Shown here in pieces: positions 21,429 through 32,308 of a DNA stretch of 64,000 nucleotides; position 1 is the first letter of the stretch, and each line of letters begins with the position of its first letter. The notes beneath the pieces were generated by a model. That model made no database searches. It saw only the letters and a list, made by a program, of their open reading frames with translations, and was not told where the DNA came from. Position numbers and translations under genes: made by a program. Source of the stretch: Teratosphaeria epicoccoides (Eukaryota > Ascomycota > Dothideomycetes > Mycosphaerellales > Teratosphaeriaceae). Location of the stretch: NCBI GenBank assembly GCA_021401465.1, contig JADDMT010000016.1:186001-250000 (forward strand). The letters run 5' to 3'.

Positions 21429-23210
21429 ATGGCGGAAATACCGATCAAAGTCAAGCATCAGGGCAAGGTTTACGACATTGAAGTCGACCCAAACGGCAAG
21501 GGCGAGGACTTGAAGGTCATCCTCTTCTCGATAACGAATGTCGAGCCTGAGAACCAGAAAGTGCTGGCGAAGAAGATGGTGAAGGATGACATGCCACTCT
21601 CATCACTAGGCCTCAAGGCAGGCCAGACCATCACTCTGATGGGATCGCCATCGGCAGACGTAGTCACGAAGGCGCCGAAGGAGAAGATGAAGTTCTCGGA
21701 GGACATGACTGAGGCAGAGCTGGCGCAGCAGGAAGGAGCGATACCCGCTGGGCTGCAGAACATGGGCAATACCTGCTATGCGAACGCCACGCTTCAGACG
21801 CTGCGGTCAATCCCAGAACTGCAACAGGAGCTTGCTAGCTACAAGCCGAGTGTAAGCTTTTCTCAAGCCGGTCCGTCGTCATCAATGTTCTCCGCAGAGC
21901 AGCTCGCTCAGGTCGGCATTGGCGGCCTCGGCGGCGGAAACGATTTGACAGGGGCCCTCCGGGACCTGTACAAGCAGATGAGTGGCACGCAACAAGGCTT
22001 TCCACCGATCATGTTTCTTACCACTCTAAGGCAGAAGTTCCCACAGTTCGCGGAGAAGGCGAAGAATGGGCATGGATACGCACAGCAGGATGCTGAGGAG
22101 GTGTGGTCACAGCTTATTCAGACTCTCCATACCGCACTCAAGTTGTCCGATGCAAATGGTCAGGGCTTCAAGAGCTTCGTTGATAAGTACATGGGTGGTA
22201 GATTCGAGGTCACGACGACATGCGATGATGCACCGGAGGAAGAGTCTATCACTAACATTGAGGACTTTCATGACTTGAAGTGCAATATCCAGGGTGATAC
22301 CAACCATTTGTCAGAAGGTCTGCGTATTGCGCTCAATGAGAAGCTGGAGAAAAATTCGCCTACTTTAGGTCGTGAGGCTACATACACCCGCCAGTCACGC
22401 ATCAGCCGCCTTCCGAAGCATTTGCCAATTCATCTGATCAGGTTCTTCTGGCGGAAGGATACGCAAAAGAAGGCCAAGATTTTACGCAAGGTTACCTTCC
22501 AACACGAGATTGATGTCACGGAATTCTGCACAGAGGAGCTGAGGAAGAAGCTGATACCGGTACGCGACCAGATCCGCGAGGTGCGCAAAGAGGAAGAGGA
22601 TGTGGAGAGGGCGAAAAAGCGGCAAAAGAGAATGCGCAAGGAGCAAGAGGAGGCCGCTGCGTTGGGTGAAGGCAAAGTGCGATCGGACGAGCCTCTTCAA
22701 AAGCTCAAGGGGAGGGAGAAGGAGCGCGAGAACAAGGCCAAGGAAGCAGCCAGCGAGGAGGAGTTGATGGCAGACAAGAAGGCAGCTGGGGGCGACACAT
22801 CGATGGGCGGCACAGAAGAACAGGCCTTCAAGACCGACGAGCAGATCGAGAAGGAGCGCGCGGAGAGCATTTTGACGGCAAAGAAGAAGCTACTTGAGGC
22901 TGTGCACCCTGATCTCAAGAAAGACTCCACGGCGAACCAGACCGGCTTGTATGAACTCAGGGCGGTCGTCACTCATCAAGGCTCTTCGGCAGATTCGGGC
23001 CATTACACCGCGTACATCAAGAAGACAGCACCGCCGGGCAAGTCCGAAGACGGCAAATGGTGGTGGTTCAATGACGAAAAGGTGTCTGAGGTCGAGAGCG
23101 AGAAGATCGAGACATTGGCTGGTGGCGGTGAATCTCACAGCGCTCTGATCTTGCTGTACAGAGCTGTCGAGCTGCCATCGCTACCGGAAGAGAATGGCTC
23201 CAAGGTATGA
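21429..23210 (+). CDS. UBP6: Ubiquitin carboxyl-terminal hydrolase Ubp6/USP14, 593 aa
   Basis: Cysteine protease associated with the 26S proteasome base that trims ubiquitin from substrates. A ubiquitin-like domain at residues ~4-75 (IPIKVKHQGKVYDIEV, GQTITLMGS) docks on Rpn1 in relatives. The USP catalytic domain then begins with the Cys box GLQNMGNTCYANATLQ (catalytic Cys116) and includes the QQDAEEVW segment and the RLPKHLPIHLIRFFW strand. It ends with the His box ADSGHYTAYIK (His525) and WWWFNDEKVSEV. A charged, helical Lys/Glu-rich insertion (about residues 375-490) interrupts the USP fold. Single exon. Length is slightly above the ~500 aa of yeast Ubp6 because of the insertion. Confidence 0.96.
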   Translation: MAEIPIKVKHQGKVYDIEVDPNGKGEDLKVILFSITNVEPENQKVLAKKMVKDDMPLSSLGLKAGQTITLMGSPSADVVTKAPKEKMKFSEDMTEAELAQQEGAIPAGLQNMGNTCYANATLQTLRSIPELQQELASYKPSVSFSQAGPSSSMFSAEQLAQVGIGGLGGGNDLTGALRDLYKQMSGTQQGFPPIMFLTTLRQKFPQFAEKAKNGHGYAQQDAEEVWSQLIQTLHTALKLSDANGQGFKSFVDKYMGGRFEVTTTCDDAPEEESITNIEDFHDLKCNIQGDTNHLSEGLRIALNEKLEKNSPTLGREATYTRQSRISRLPKHLPIHLIRFFWRKDTQKKAKILRKVTFQHEIDVTEFCTEELRKKLIPVRDQIREVRKEEEDVERAKKRQKRMRKEQEEAAALGEGKVRSDEPLQKLKGREKERENKAKEAASEEELMADKKAAGGDTSMGGTEEQAFKTDEQIEKERAESILTAKKKLLEAVHPDLKKDSTANQTGLYELRAVVTHQGSSADSGHYTAYIKKTAPPGKSEDGKWWWFNDEKVSEVESEKIETLAGGGESHSALILLYRAVELPSLPEENGSKV

Positions 23211-23819
23211 GCCCTGTTAGTGTACGAAGAAGGTGCGGTGGGTCTATGTGGCGCTCCGATGCCACTCGAGTGTGATGGTGCGCGCGACGATACGCAAATT
23301 CCAATCGTCGATAGAGTCACTTCGACTGACCAGCTATTTGACACCGTCACAGCTATGATGTTCAGGTTGCTACCGCCGTCAGTCATGTCAGTCGGACACC
23401 TCGGTATGACGGACATGTCTCCAAACTGATCAATACTGACTGATAACAAGAGTCATAGTTGATCCGGCGGAACATGACTGACTATCGAGAGGATTGTACT
23501 CAATAGATTGTAGATGGCTCCGGGGACTATACCGGACCGCGGCACCAGCAGATATCATCATAGGAAAGAGGTTCCAGTCTCGGTAATGTCGAGCCGTTTT
23601 GGGGGAGTGGAGCCAGGGCCTCAGGCTTCGAACAATCTTCCTTCACCGCCCGGTACATCTCGAACAACCCTTAACTCGCTGATGCTCGTCCTTGTCTCTT
23701 ATGACGTCTCCCAGTAGGTACCGTGATCGACCTCATCTCCACTCAATTGTCGTTATCTGAAGCACATCTTCGACTCTCCAGACTAAGCACCTGCACGACG
23801 ACGACCAGCCACCACGATC
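23211..23819. other. Intergenic, ~0.6 kb
   Basis: UBP6 3' flank and REC8 promoter. 23290-23480 contains scattered GACTGAC/GTCAGTC/TGACTGAT words like those of the dispersed repeat family, but no clear copy. Confidence 0.4.
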
Positions 23820-26096
23820 ATGTTCTACTCGCACGAAGGTACGCGTCAATCACGCGTTTGTCGCGTTCTTTTCAGTTCCCAGTGAGCTTGGAGCATTGAC
23901 TGACAATCTTGTAGTGTTGACAAGCCGTAAATATGGCGTCGCAACTGTCTGGCTGGTCGCCACGCTGGGGTCCAAGTCGACACTGAAGAAGGTCAGTCGC
24001 AAGGCCATCCTCGACGTCGATGTCGCGAAGGCCTGCCAGACGATCACGGAGCCCACAGCCCCTATGGCATTGAGACTGCAGAGCAATCTGCTTTACGGCA
24101 TTGCACGCGTCTATACTCAGCAATGTGGCTACGTCTTGAATGATGCAGAGGCCGCGCGCAATAACATGCGTGCGATGTTCAAGGTCATGCGCACTGCTGC
24201 GTTAGAGCCAGACGATAGACATAAAGGCCGGTGGGTCTCGCACATGCGCTCCATCCCAAGGTGTTCGGCTGATGAATGAGTAGCGCCGACCAGCTTGTCC
24301 TCCAGGACGATCCAAACTTCCTGCCGGACTTCGACCTTTTGCCCATTGACCTCGATCAGCTCGACCTCGACGCCGGCAGCAGTGGAGCGCTTGCTGCGGA
24401 GTCGCAAAGCTCCCTCCTATCACCTCGGAATCAGCGGATGACTGTCAACGACATCAACATTCCTGCCGCCTCTGCAACTTCATTTATTGGTGGTCTTGCA
24501 GGAGGTGTAGGAAGCTCCGGCATACGCGGTGACTCTGGCCCAGGCCGTCCAGGGGGTCGTGGGCTCTTCTTGGAGGATGACATCGGCATGGAAATTGGTG
24601 CGGACGGCAAGATTTCGTTTGATGATGCGCCGAGCACTGCGAAGCAAGCTCCTGCGCCGATGGGCGCGATTGGCGGGATGCAGCCTGTCAGTACGAGCTC
24701 CAACGGGCAGGGCTTTCTCGGTGGTCAGGCCGGCGACACAACGGTATGTACCTACCTCATGACACGAAAAGCACGAGCGCTGACACCGATTAAGGTCGAT
24801 CAGCAATACAATGATGACTACATGCCACAAATGGACGACTACCGACCTGCCACCGGTGCTGAGCCTCTTCCATCACATCACGCTGGTGTTAGCAACCAGT
24901 CACAAGTGGAGATTGTGTCGGAAGAGTCTGCCAGCAGTGCTCCAATGCGCCGTCGCAGACAGGCAGCGCCCAAAGTCATCGCTCCCGATACCACTCTCGA
25001 GCTCCGCAATGGCGAGCTCGCGCGCTGGAACACCGATTATGTTGCCAATATGCAGGAGGCCAACAAGCATAAGCAGGCTGCTCGCGCCGTGGCTCTAGCG
25101 AGAGAGAACGCGAAGCACTGGGTGCTTGGAGACGGCACATTGACAGCTTTGGGACACTCTGATGTTCTCGTCAAGGGGCCTCTCGAGATGTTTTCCGGCG
25201 CCAAACTACTCCAAGCGCTCACTGGTGTCAGGCTTGCACCAGGAGGCGACAAGCGTGCTCGCGACGGAGACGACGCAGAGAGCCAGATTACTCAACGCAA
25301 GCGTTTCCGTGGCTTGAATGCACCTTCCGACGAGATCGCGCTTGGAATTGGCGGTGACGCCGCAGGTGGCTTTTCAGATGAAGGCTTTATGCTGGCGATG
25401 GGCGATCACTACATACCTCCGGACGTTGAGCAAGGTCGTGAAGCTGCCACGCCCCTCGAGGATCAACCAATCTCGGCTGTCTTTCCATGGAACCCGAGCA
25501 CCGGTTCCCGTCGCCCTACCGGCGGCTTCAACTCAGCTTCAGTGCTTGGTGGAGCTGGACAGCAAGGCGGCATGCTTAGCCGCCGCGGAAGTCGCCTTGT
25601 TACTGCATCTCCGCTTTTGGGCCGCGGCTTGCCAGGTGCGACGACAACTATCGACGATCTCGGTCGAGGCTTGCAGAGTGATGGTATAGATGGCCATGAT
25701 CTCACGAACTTTGACGACTTCGAGCTCTTAGGTGCAGCTGCGCAAGTCGATACTCAGATCGCTGGTCAGTCGCAGTGGCAGCGTACAGCTCTGGATTCTG
25801 AGCCTGGGAACTTCTTTGAGTTTGTCAAGACTGGCATTGAGGAGCTCGACTTGGCTCGTGATGAGGCTGCCATGGGTGATGAAGATGATGAGGCACTCAA
25901 GGGCTCCATTGACTTTGGACACTTGTTGAGACTGGAGCTCAACAGCCGAACCGTGGCGGCCCAAGGGCTCTTGCATGTCCTTACCCTGGGAACCAAGAAC
26001 CTGCTACATGTCCAGCAAGACGAGGCGTTTGGCCCAATCTCGATGAGACTGGTCGGCTCGACCAATGTCGAAAAAGAGGCCGTGTCGAAACCATGA
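23820..26096 (+). CDS. REC8: Rec8-type meiotic cohesin kleisin, 698 aa
   Basis: Alpha-kleisin that closes the SMC ring in meiotic cohesin, holding sister chromatids until separase cleavage. Exons are 23820-23838, 23915-24230, 24284-24743 and 24795-26096, with introns of 76, 53, 51 and 51 nt pattern: 76, 53 and 51 (three introns, GT..AG). Exon 1 is 19 nt, encoding MFYSHE plus one base, and joins to VLTSRKYGVATVWLVATLGS. The N-terminal Rad21/Rec8 domain covers ~1-105 (ALRLQSNLLYGIARVYTQQC). The central region is acidic and disordered with Arg-containing sites (RRRRQ) suitable for separase or other proteases. The C-terminal winged helix lies in the last ~60 residues (VAAQGLLHVLTLGTKNLL). The HEVLTSRKYGVAT start separates Rec8 from mitotic Rad21. 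The third intron is a multiple of three without stops, so retention would be frame-neutral. Confidence 0.9.
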
Positions 26097-29000
26097 TGTG
26101 AAAAGCTGTCGAGATGTGATTGATGAGATGTGATCGCAATAGACGACAATACAGACAGTTGTTGCGTAGCTACTGCGGAGAGTCGAGCGGGACCACGGGG
26201 GATGCTTACGCCTCTTCAGTGTACGGGACACGCTGTAATGCCAACTCGGGAAGGCTATGTAAGTTGATAGTCGAGCAAGCCAACCTTGGAAATCAATGCG
26301 TGGATATTATTGACGTGTCAGTGCTTGCTTGAGGAACGCCTGACGAGTGTTCTCCGAGATAATTCAACAGCTCGCGATGCGTCGCAGCTACCGAAGATGT
26401 ACTCCGTTCACCGCATATCAAAAGACTAGACCTGACCATGCCGTTTCACAATCAAAAGAACCATAGGATGGTCCTGGAAGATCAAGCAGCTAAGGCAACC
26501 CGGCTCCCGCGTTGTCCGGCTTACGCTGCAAGGTTGCCTTACAAATCGGCAGCTGCCAAGGTGTTGGAGCTCGTCTCGCTCATGCTGTGGACCTGCATCA
26601 GCAAAAGGTTTGCGAGTCATGCTTCAGGTCATCAACAGAAGACGAGCCCAGCCCTGGCCAGTCATATTGCAGCCATGCCAACCCTCCGTACAATTGCCTG
26701 GTACAGTATTGTGATGGCCTTGGCTTTGTTGCGGGCGCGAACAATCGGTGGTCAACGGGCAGTCGAACTCTCGGAGGCTGATTGACCAGATCGTGACGCG
26801 TCAAGCATTCAGGCCACCATGATTTCTATCGCTGATGCAGCCGGACTGGAAGTACTGGCCGTAGGCCCGTGTAGTATGCCATCGGATCACGCCCCAGGAC
26901 CTTGCAACACATCATGTGCATCGAAACATGAACAAGTTCAGGTTATCTGATCATCCCCGCGAATCCATGCAAGCAAATACCAACCAGAGCAAACAGCACA
27001 AGGGTAATGGGCTCACAGAGAGCGAGTATTTTAGCATTTATTCAGCGCAGTCGTCACACATGGCATCTGTTCTCAATGCCCGCTTTGACCCAGCTAGCCT
27101 GCAACTGGATCTGGACGCAGCCTAGCCTCGCCTTGCAAGCGTATAAGAGATTGTGCCGAACAGCAGCGGTCTTCGTGGCCCTGTTAGGATCGACGCACAC
27201 TCGACGAGCCGCAGGTGTAGAAAGCAATCGTGACGTCGTGTACGATCGTGACTGGAGTCAGGCCCTATTATTGACGTACCGTTTCATCCAACCCCAACCA
27301 CGCAGATCGAGTAGCATCAGCAAGTGGCTATCCGAGCTTTTGGCTGTAGACCCATCCATATCCTCGTGACGTGCAGCTCCGCGACTCGGGCACATCCTAC
27401 TCTATTTCACCAGGATGCGTCGGAGCTCGTGATTCTTTCAGCGGGGCTGTGAGCTTGCGACGTCGCGTTGTCGACGTACACCACCCTGGGAGATGGCCGG
27501 CATGCTTTAAGCGGACGTGACGATCATCGAGAGATCTGCAGTACATCAGCATCTCTGATCTATGTGTAGGGCAATCACTGTTGCAACGACGCTGCAGTGT
27601 TCTGCGCGCACCATCTTTGCTGGGTCGACAGTGACCTCCTTCTTCGTGCTGCCCGTGCAGCACGATTAGGGCCTTTTCGGTTGCTTCAATCGCAGCGGTC
27701 GATCGCGACGGCGCGATGGCGTTTTCGTGGCAAATTTAGCCCGCTTGAATGGCTCCCAGTCCGGGACGCGCAGAGGTCAAAAGGGGCACTACAGTACATA
27801 TGGCAGGTCGAATCGAATAGTGCATAGAGCGGCATACTGAATCCCTGTGCAGTGTCAGCACGAAGGTCAGCAAATATCGGCATCCAAGTACTAAGTGCTT
27901 CTAGGTGCGCTTTGAGCTCCTCGAAAACGGACCGACGGAGCTTCCAGGCGAGGGAGTCTCAAACATCAAATAGCGGCGTGTATTAAGGCTGGCGGAGTCG
28001 GCACCGCGAGACATGTCTGCCAGACTGGAAGACAATCTCGGCCATATCGATTTTGTTTGACGGAGCTGCGTCTACATCTGAACGCGCCAGGTGCGCTGGC
28101 GCCATCCGGCTCTATGTTTAGCGATGCGAAAGGCAACAGGCCTACAGCCTACAGTGTATATTGCAACAACAGCGAGATTGTCGTCGTCTCGCATTACCCT
28201 TTACTGGTGTCTGGTCTAGATTGCGCGCAGCATCTCAAATCTTACAAGGACCACCACCGCCAACTCTCGGTACCATGGGAGCTGAGACGAGCCAGAGGCT
28301 GGAGCATGGTCTCACGTGTTGGATGAAAGCCTAAAAGCTTGCCGGGCGATCCTCTAGCCCTAGCTTGAGCCGGAGAGCGTTGATCGACAAGTATCTGCGC
28401 GGCGCGGTGAACAGGCACTTGGGCCGGCCCAAGGGACCGCCTCGGTAAGCCACGGCCCTCGGGCCCACGACCCTCGACTCCTTGTGAGCCAAGCCTTTGG
28501 TGAGGCATGCTTGACGTAGATCGCTTTTGATTTGAAGCGCAAGATGACCACGGACAACATGATTTTTCTCGTAGGCAGTGCATAAAGTAACAGCCAAGCA
28601 AGCTCCTTGTTGCAATCAGAGCTTGCTGTTGTGTCCAGCCACAATGGCCAGAAGGACTTTGGAGCGACATTCATCTGCCAACCAACCAATCGACCAATTG
28701 ACAGGAACAGTGAACACACGACCAATTTTGATATTGCAAGCGGTTAACAGCGTCATTAGTCAATCCTACCGTGTTGACAGGCAGTCAACCCGTGAGCAAG
28801 CACCGAGATATGTTAACCAGCAGTCAGCCATGTCGACCAGTCAACAGTTTGATTGACTGATGGCACCGCTGTCGGTGATCGACTGCCTGGCTGACGGCCT
28901 TGTGGACCCGCTCCCTGAACAACGCCTTCTCGATGTCACGGCTGGCTTGCCGCGAGTGCAGATGTGCCGCAGTCAAAGGTGCATGTACTGTAATCGTACA

Positions 29001-31158
29001 TGGCCAGCACCAGGATACGGCAATTCCCAAGCGCTGTCACACAGCACTCGCTGCACATGGCCGCTATTAGCCGCCTTATTCCTTGCAGAGAGCCACGCTT
29101 GGTGAGCATGGCGCTCTGCAGGATACCCCACCACAAGTCACTGCATGAGCTTTTGTGCGCGAGCTGCACGTCTCGTCATGGCTGATCTTGCACGCAGAAG
29201 TACAACGTGGTACAATGGTGCTGCGGTCAGTGCTCGTCAAGGACAGGTGCCTGGCACATGGCTTGTCGCACGAAAGCTTGTGCACTGGCGCGAACCAGCC
29301 CGAAGCCTTGGAAAGCACTGTGGATCGTGATAAGTAGTCGATGTTGGTTGGGGACTGGTTAATTGCATGCCGAGGTGCATTTCAAGCATCTGGTTAGAAT
29401 GAAAGGCGCAGCTCGCTGTGCATCTTGCAGCACGCTTGGCTGTCGAGATCGATCGGTCACTGACGGGTAACTTTGCAAGTGTTTACTTCATGGAGAGATT
29501 GCGATTGCCAGCAAGGACATTAGGAGGCTAGCAAGTTTGGCAGGGATCATCCAGCGCTCCTGACGCTGATGGCGAGCTCTTTCACCATGAACACCAAGAC
29601 TCCAACAGAAGCGGTACTTGGTTGGCCCAGGCCGCCCAGCACAAGCAGACTTCGTTTCTAGTAAAGTATCCCTGCCGATCTACGGCGCATGAGGCGCATG
29701 GATCTCACGTGTCTCTCTCACTTGGGGTCCAGCCGCCAGGGGGCCTTCTGCATTATCCAGTGACAATCACAAAGTGATGTCGATCTCGGAACATCCTTCA
29801 CCCTGCCTCATGTATGCCTGAAACACATCGGTAAGTCGCGTAGACTCAGATGGCCACCCTGTCAGTCAATCTGGCGACGGAGGCGTCGCACGCGAGATGA
29901 GGATGCAGCCATGACGAATCTGCCGCATAGCAACGCGCATAGCGGCGAGCAGATGCCAGAAGCAAAGCGAGGGGATGTCGCAGGACGAATGGCACAGCTT
30001 TCAGTAGATTAACCTCGTCGAACTGACCAGAGGATGTGGACAGCCAACTCTGCTGTGTGGCCAGAAGCGCAAGCCCTTGTAACGCGGCTCTTCACAGACA
30101 TGTTTGTTGATGATCAGCGGTCGTGGCTGCCCCTTCGCAAGCTCGCGCTCATCAATAATTGTCTCCACATCAGCTGGTAGGCTCAAGACCCCTCGATCCT
30201 TGTCCCTACCCGTCTTCCACGCTGGTGATCCAGAAAACTTCCGACCACCGTCCAGACACCATACAGGGTACTAGGCCCTGTGGGCCGACCGCTCACCTGT
30301 CCGTTTTTGAAGCGTTCGCCGGCAATCTCAAGCTACGGTGACAATTGCAGGGGTGCCTGACCGGCGCGCCTCTGTCCCCGGGTTGGCCCATTTTCGCCTC
30401 GAGGGTGGCCGCTTCAACTACGTTGACGCCTGCGAAGAATCCTTTCCTCACACACAGAAATGCTCCAGAGCGCATGGAGGCCAAGGAAGTGACACAGCTC
30501 GACAGGCCTTTCCTTGACCACCAAGTCGCTGATCCTCTCGCTAGAGCTCCAGAGTCTTGCTTCGTTCCCGTCGCTACACGCCCTTGGAGCACATCCGCGC
30601 TTCACTGCTTTCAATCCTGACGAGCTTTACCGACGGAGGCCAGCTCGGAAGATCATTGCTGGCGCTGCGCGAGACTCCCCTTCCTCCCGAATATAGAGCG
30701 TCTCCCGGACCCGATAGATTATCCGCAAGGGTCACACCCACATTTCAACATCCGGCTTGCAGGAATTCGCGGATCTGTGCTTCGCAACGGCTTCAGAATC
30801 CAGAACGTCGTTCAAACTCCGCCCAAACGCGGCGGCACGCTGTTGTCACCTACAGGACCACCCCCGGCAAGGCTCTGCAGGACTCGCGCCCTTTCCTCGG
30901 CCAAGCTCAACGCTGCTCGACTCTGATTGTCGCTAGCCGTTACAGTAGTGAGCTCCTGGAAGGACCACAGGTCTTTAACGCTGCTTGCGTCTACATCAAT
31001 CGTCGATTGTCGCAATCTCGGTGCCCTTTCCAACAAGCCATTGCCACTTGCGAAACATTATTCAAGGAGGTCTCTCAACATTGAGGCAATCGTTCGGTGC
31101 CCTCTCACCCAGGAAACCCCAGTAGCTACTCTCTTTGCCCGTCCACCACTGTCCTCGA
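26097..31158. other. Gene-poor interval, ~5 kb
   Basis: No convincing coding region on either strand. All open frames are short, mutually overlapping and without family motifs, including those at 26438-26785, 27007-27369, 28242-28670, 30001-30186 and 30557-31084. A dispersed-repeat copy lies at 28660-28885, and a related word cluster (ggtggtcaacgggcagtcg) near 26750. The last ~850 bp before 31159 is probably the long promoter and leader of the C2H2 factor. No transposase, reverse transcriptase or terminal repeat was seen. Confidence 0.45.
28660..28885. repeat. Dispersed intergenic repeat, copy C
   Basis: About 225 bp aligning by eye with 19010-19225 in the same orientation. Shared blocks include aacagtgaacacacgac (28706-28722), tcgaccagtcaac (28832-28844) and ttgactgatgg (28854-28864). 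Several internal GTTGAC/CAGTCAAC words repeat irregularly. Non-coding. Confidence 0.5.
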
Positions 31159-32308
31159 ATGGCTTCCGTCGCAACCATGGCTTATCAAAGTCGTGGGCAT
31201 TTTCAGGCATTTCCGCAACAACAATACACAAATGCAGTCTATCAGACGAGAGCGCATCAATCGCAACTCGCGTCCAGCACCATGGTCAATTCCAACCCAT
31301 ACGCTACATACGCTGCTCCGCAACAGGCAAACATATACCAGCAAGCCGCTGCGCGTCCTGTCCGCTCCTCACACTCGCCAGCTTCAGATGATGGCAACAA
31401 GCCGTCCCTTCCATCGATCTCAAAACTACTCGGAATCGCTGATGGCGACAGGCCAACTCAAGAATGTAAGTCAACCCGGCGCTGCGTCGGACGCAGGAGC
31501 TGACCGCTTTCTAGGCATTCAACATGAAGCACAGATACAACATGCGCAGCAATCAATGCAGCAGCAGCCGACGCAAGCAGTGTCTGTTGAGCAGCGGCAG
31601 CCATCAATATATCAGCATGAGCTGTCGTCGAGTCAACGGACGATTGTCCCGCCTATATCACCACTACGGAACGACTCCGTCATCGATGGTAAGCACAGTC
31701 CGGCCAACGTAACGACAGCGTCGTCATACCCGGCTCAGCCATATTTCGTTGGGTCAGCGTTCAACAACGTGGACGCGGATCATCAGCGCGTCCTGCAGGC
31801 GAATTTGATCAAGCGACATTCGATCCCGTCCCAAACGGCATCATCGCCTTATGGAGCTTCGTCTTACACCACGTCGCCCTATGCGTCCTCGCCTGGTCAG
31901 CTGTCGAATGGTTCATACTACTCTCCCGACCAGCACCAGTATCCGGTAGCAAACGTACACTGCCAACGTCCGCTTCCCTCTAATTTCCCTCCAGCTCCAA
32001 TACCGGCAGACCAGCCGACGTCTGCAAGCATCGCAACGAGCAACCCATGGGAGCATCATCATTATATCAGTCCGTCATCACAGGCGACATATCCGCAGCC
32101 ACAAGATCGCTACATCTGTCCCACGTGCAACAAGGCTTTCAGCCGACCAAGCAGTCTGAAGATACATAGCCACTCACACACAGGCGAGAAGCCATTCAAA
32201 TGCCCGCATGCCGGATGCGGGAAGGCTTTCAGTGTAAGGAGCAACATGAAGAGACACGAAAGAGGCTGTCACACTGGAGGTCCTGTCGGCGGACCGCACT
32301 TTGTCTGA
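31159..32308 (+). CDS. C2H2 zinc-finger transcription factor, 366 aa
   Basis: Probable DNA-binding regulator. Exon 1 (31159-31465) begins MASVATMAYQSRGHFQAF and carries SLPSISKLLGIADGDRPTQE. A 49-nt intron (31466-31514, GTAAGT, branch CTGAC, CTAG) shifts the reading frame into exon 2 (31515-32308); the unspliced exon-2 frame upstream is spurious. The middle is Gln/Ser/Pro/Tyr-rich and disordered. Two adjacent C2H2 fingers end the protein: YICPTCNKAF..HSHSH (~301-324) and FKCPHAGCGKAF..HERGC (~330-355), with a TGEKPF linker. The finger pair and the short LPSI motif recall fungal MtfA-type regulators of development and secondary metabolism; I am not sure of that identity. A GTAAGC donor at 31689 was rejected because splicing there breaks the frame. 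Confidence 0.87.

Noticed and set aside
28242..28670. 142-aa minus-strand frame in the gene-poor interval
   Set aside because: Overlaps other short frames of similar length, has no conserved motif and borders a repeat.
30557..31084. 175-aa frame upstream of the C2H2 gene
   Set aside because: No domain, Arg/Ser-rich composition and pyrimidine-rich DNA; better explained as promoter/leader.
31689..31738. Second intron in the C2H2 gene (GTAAGC..CTCAG)
   Set aside because: It is 50 nt, so splicing would shift the frame out of the zinc fingers; the unspliced frame is open.
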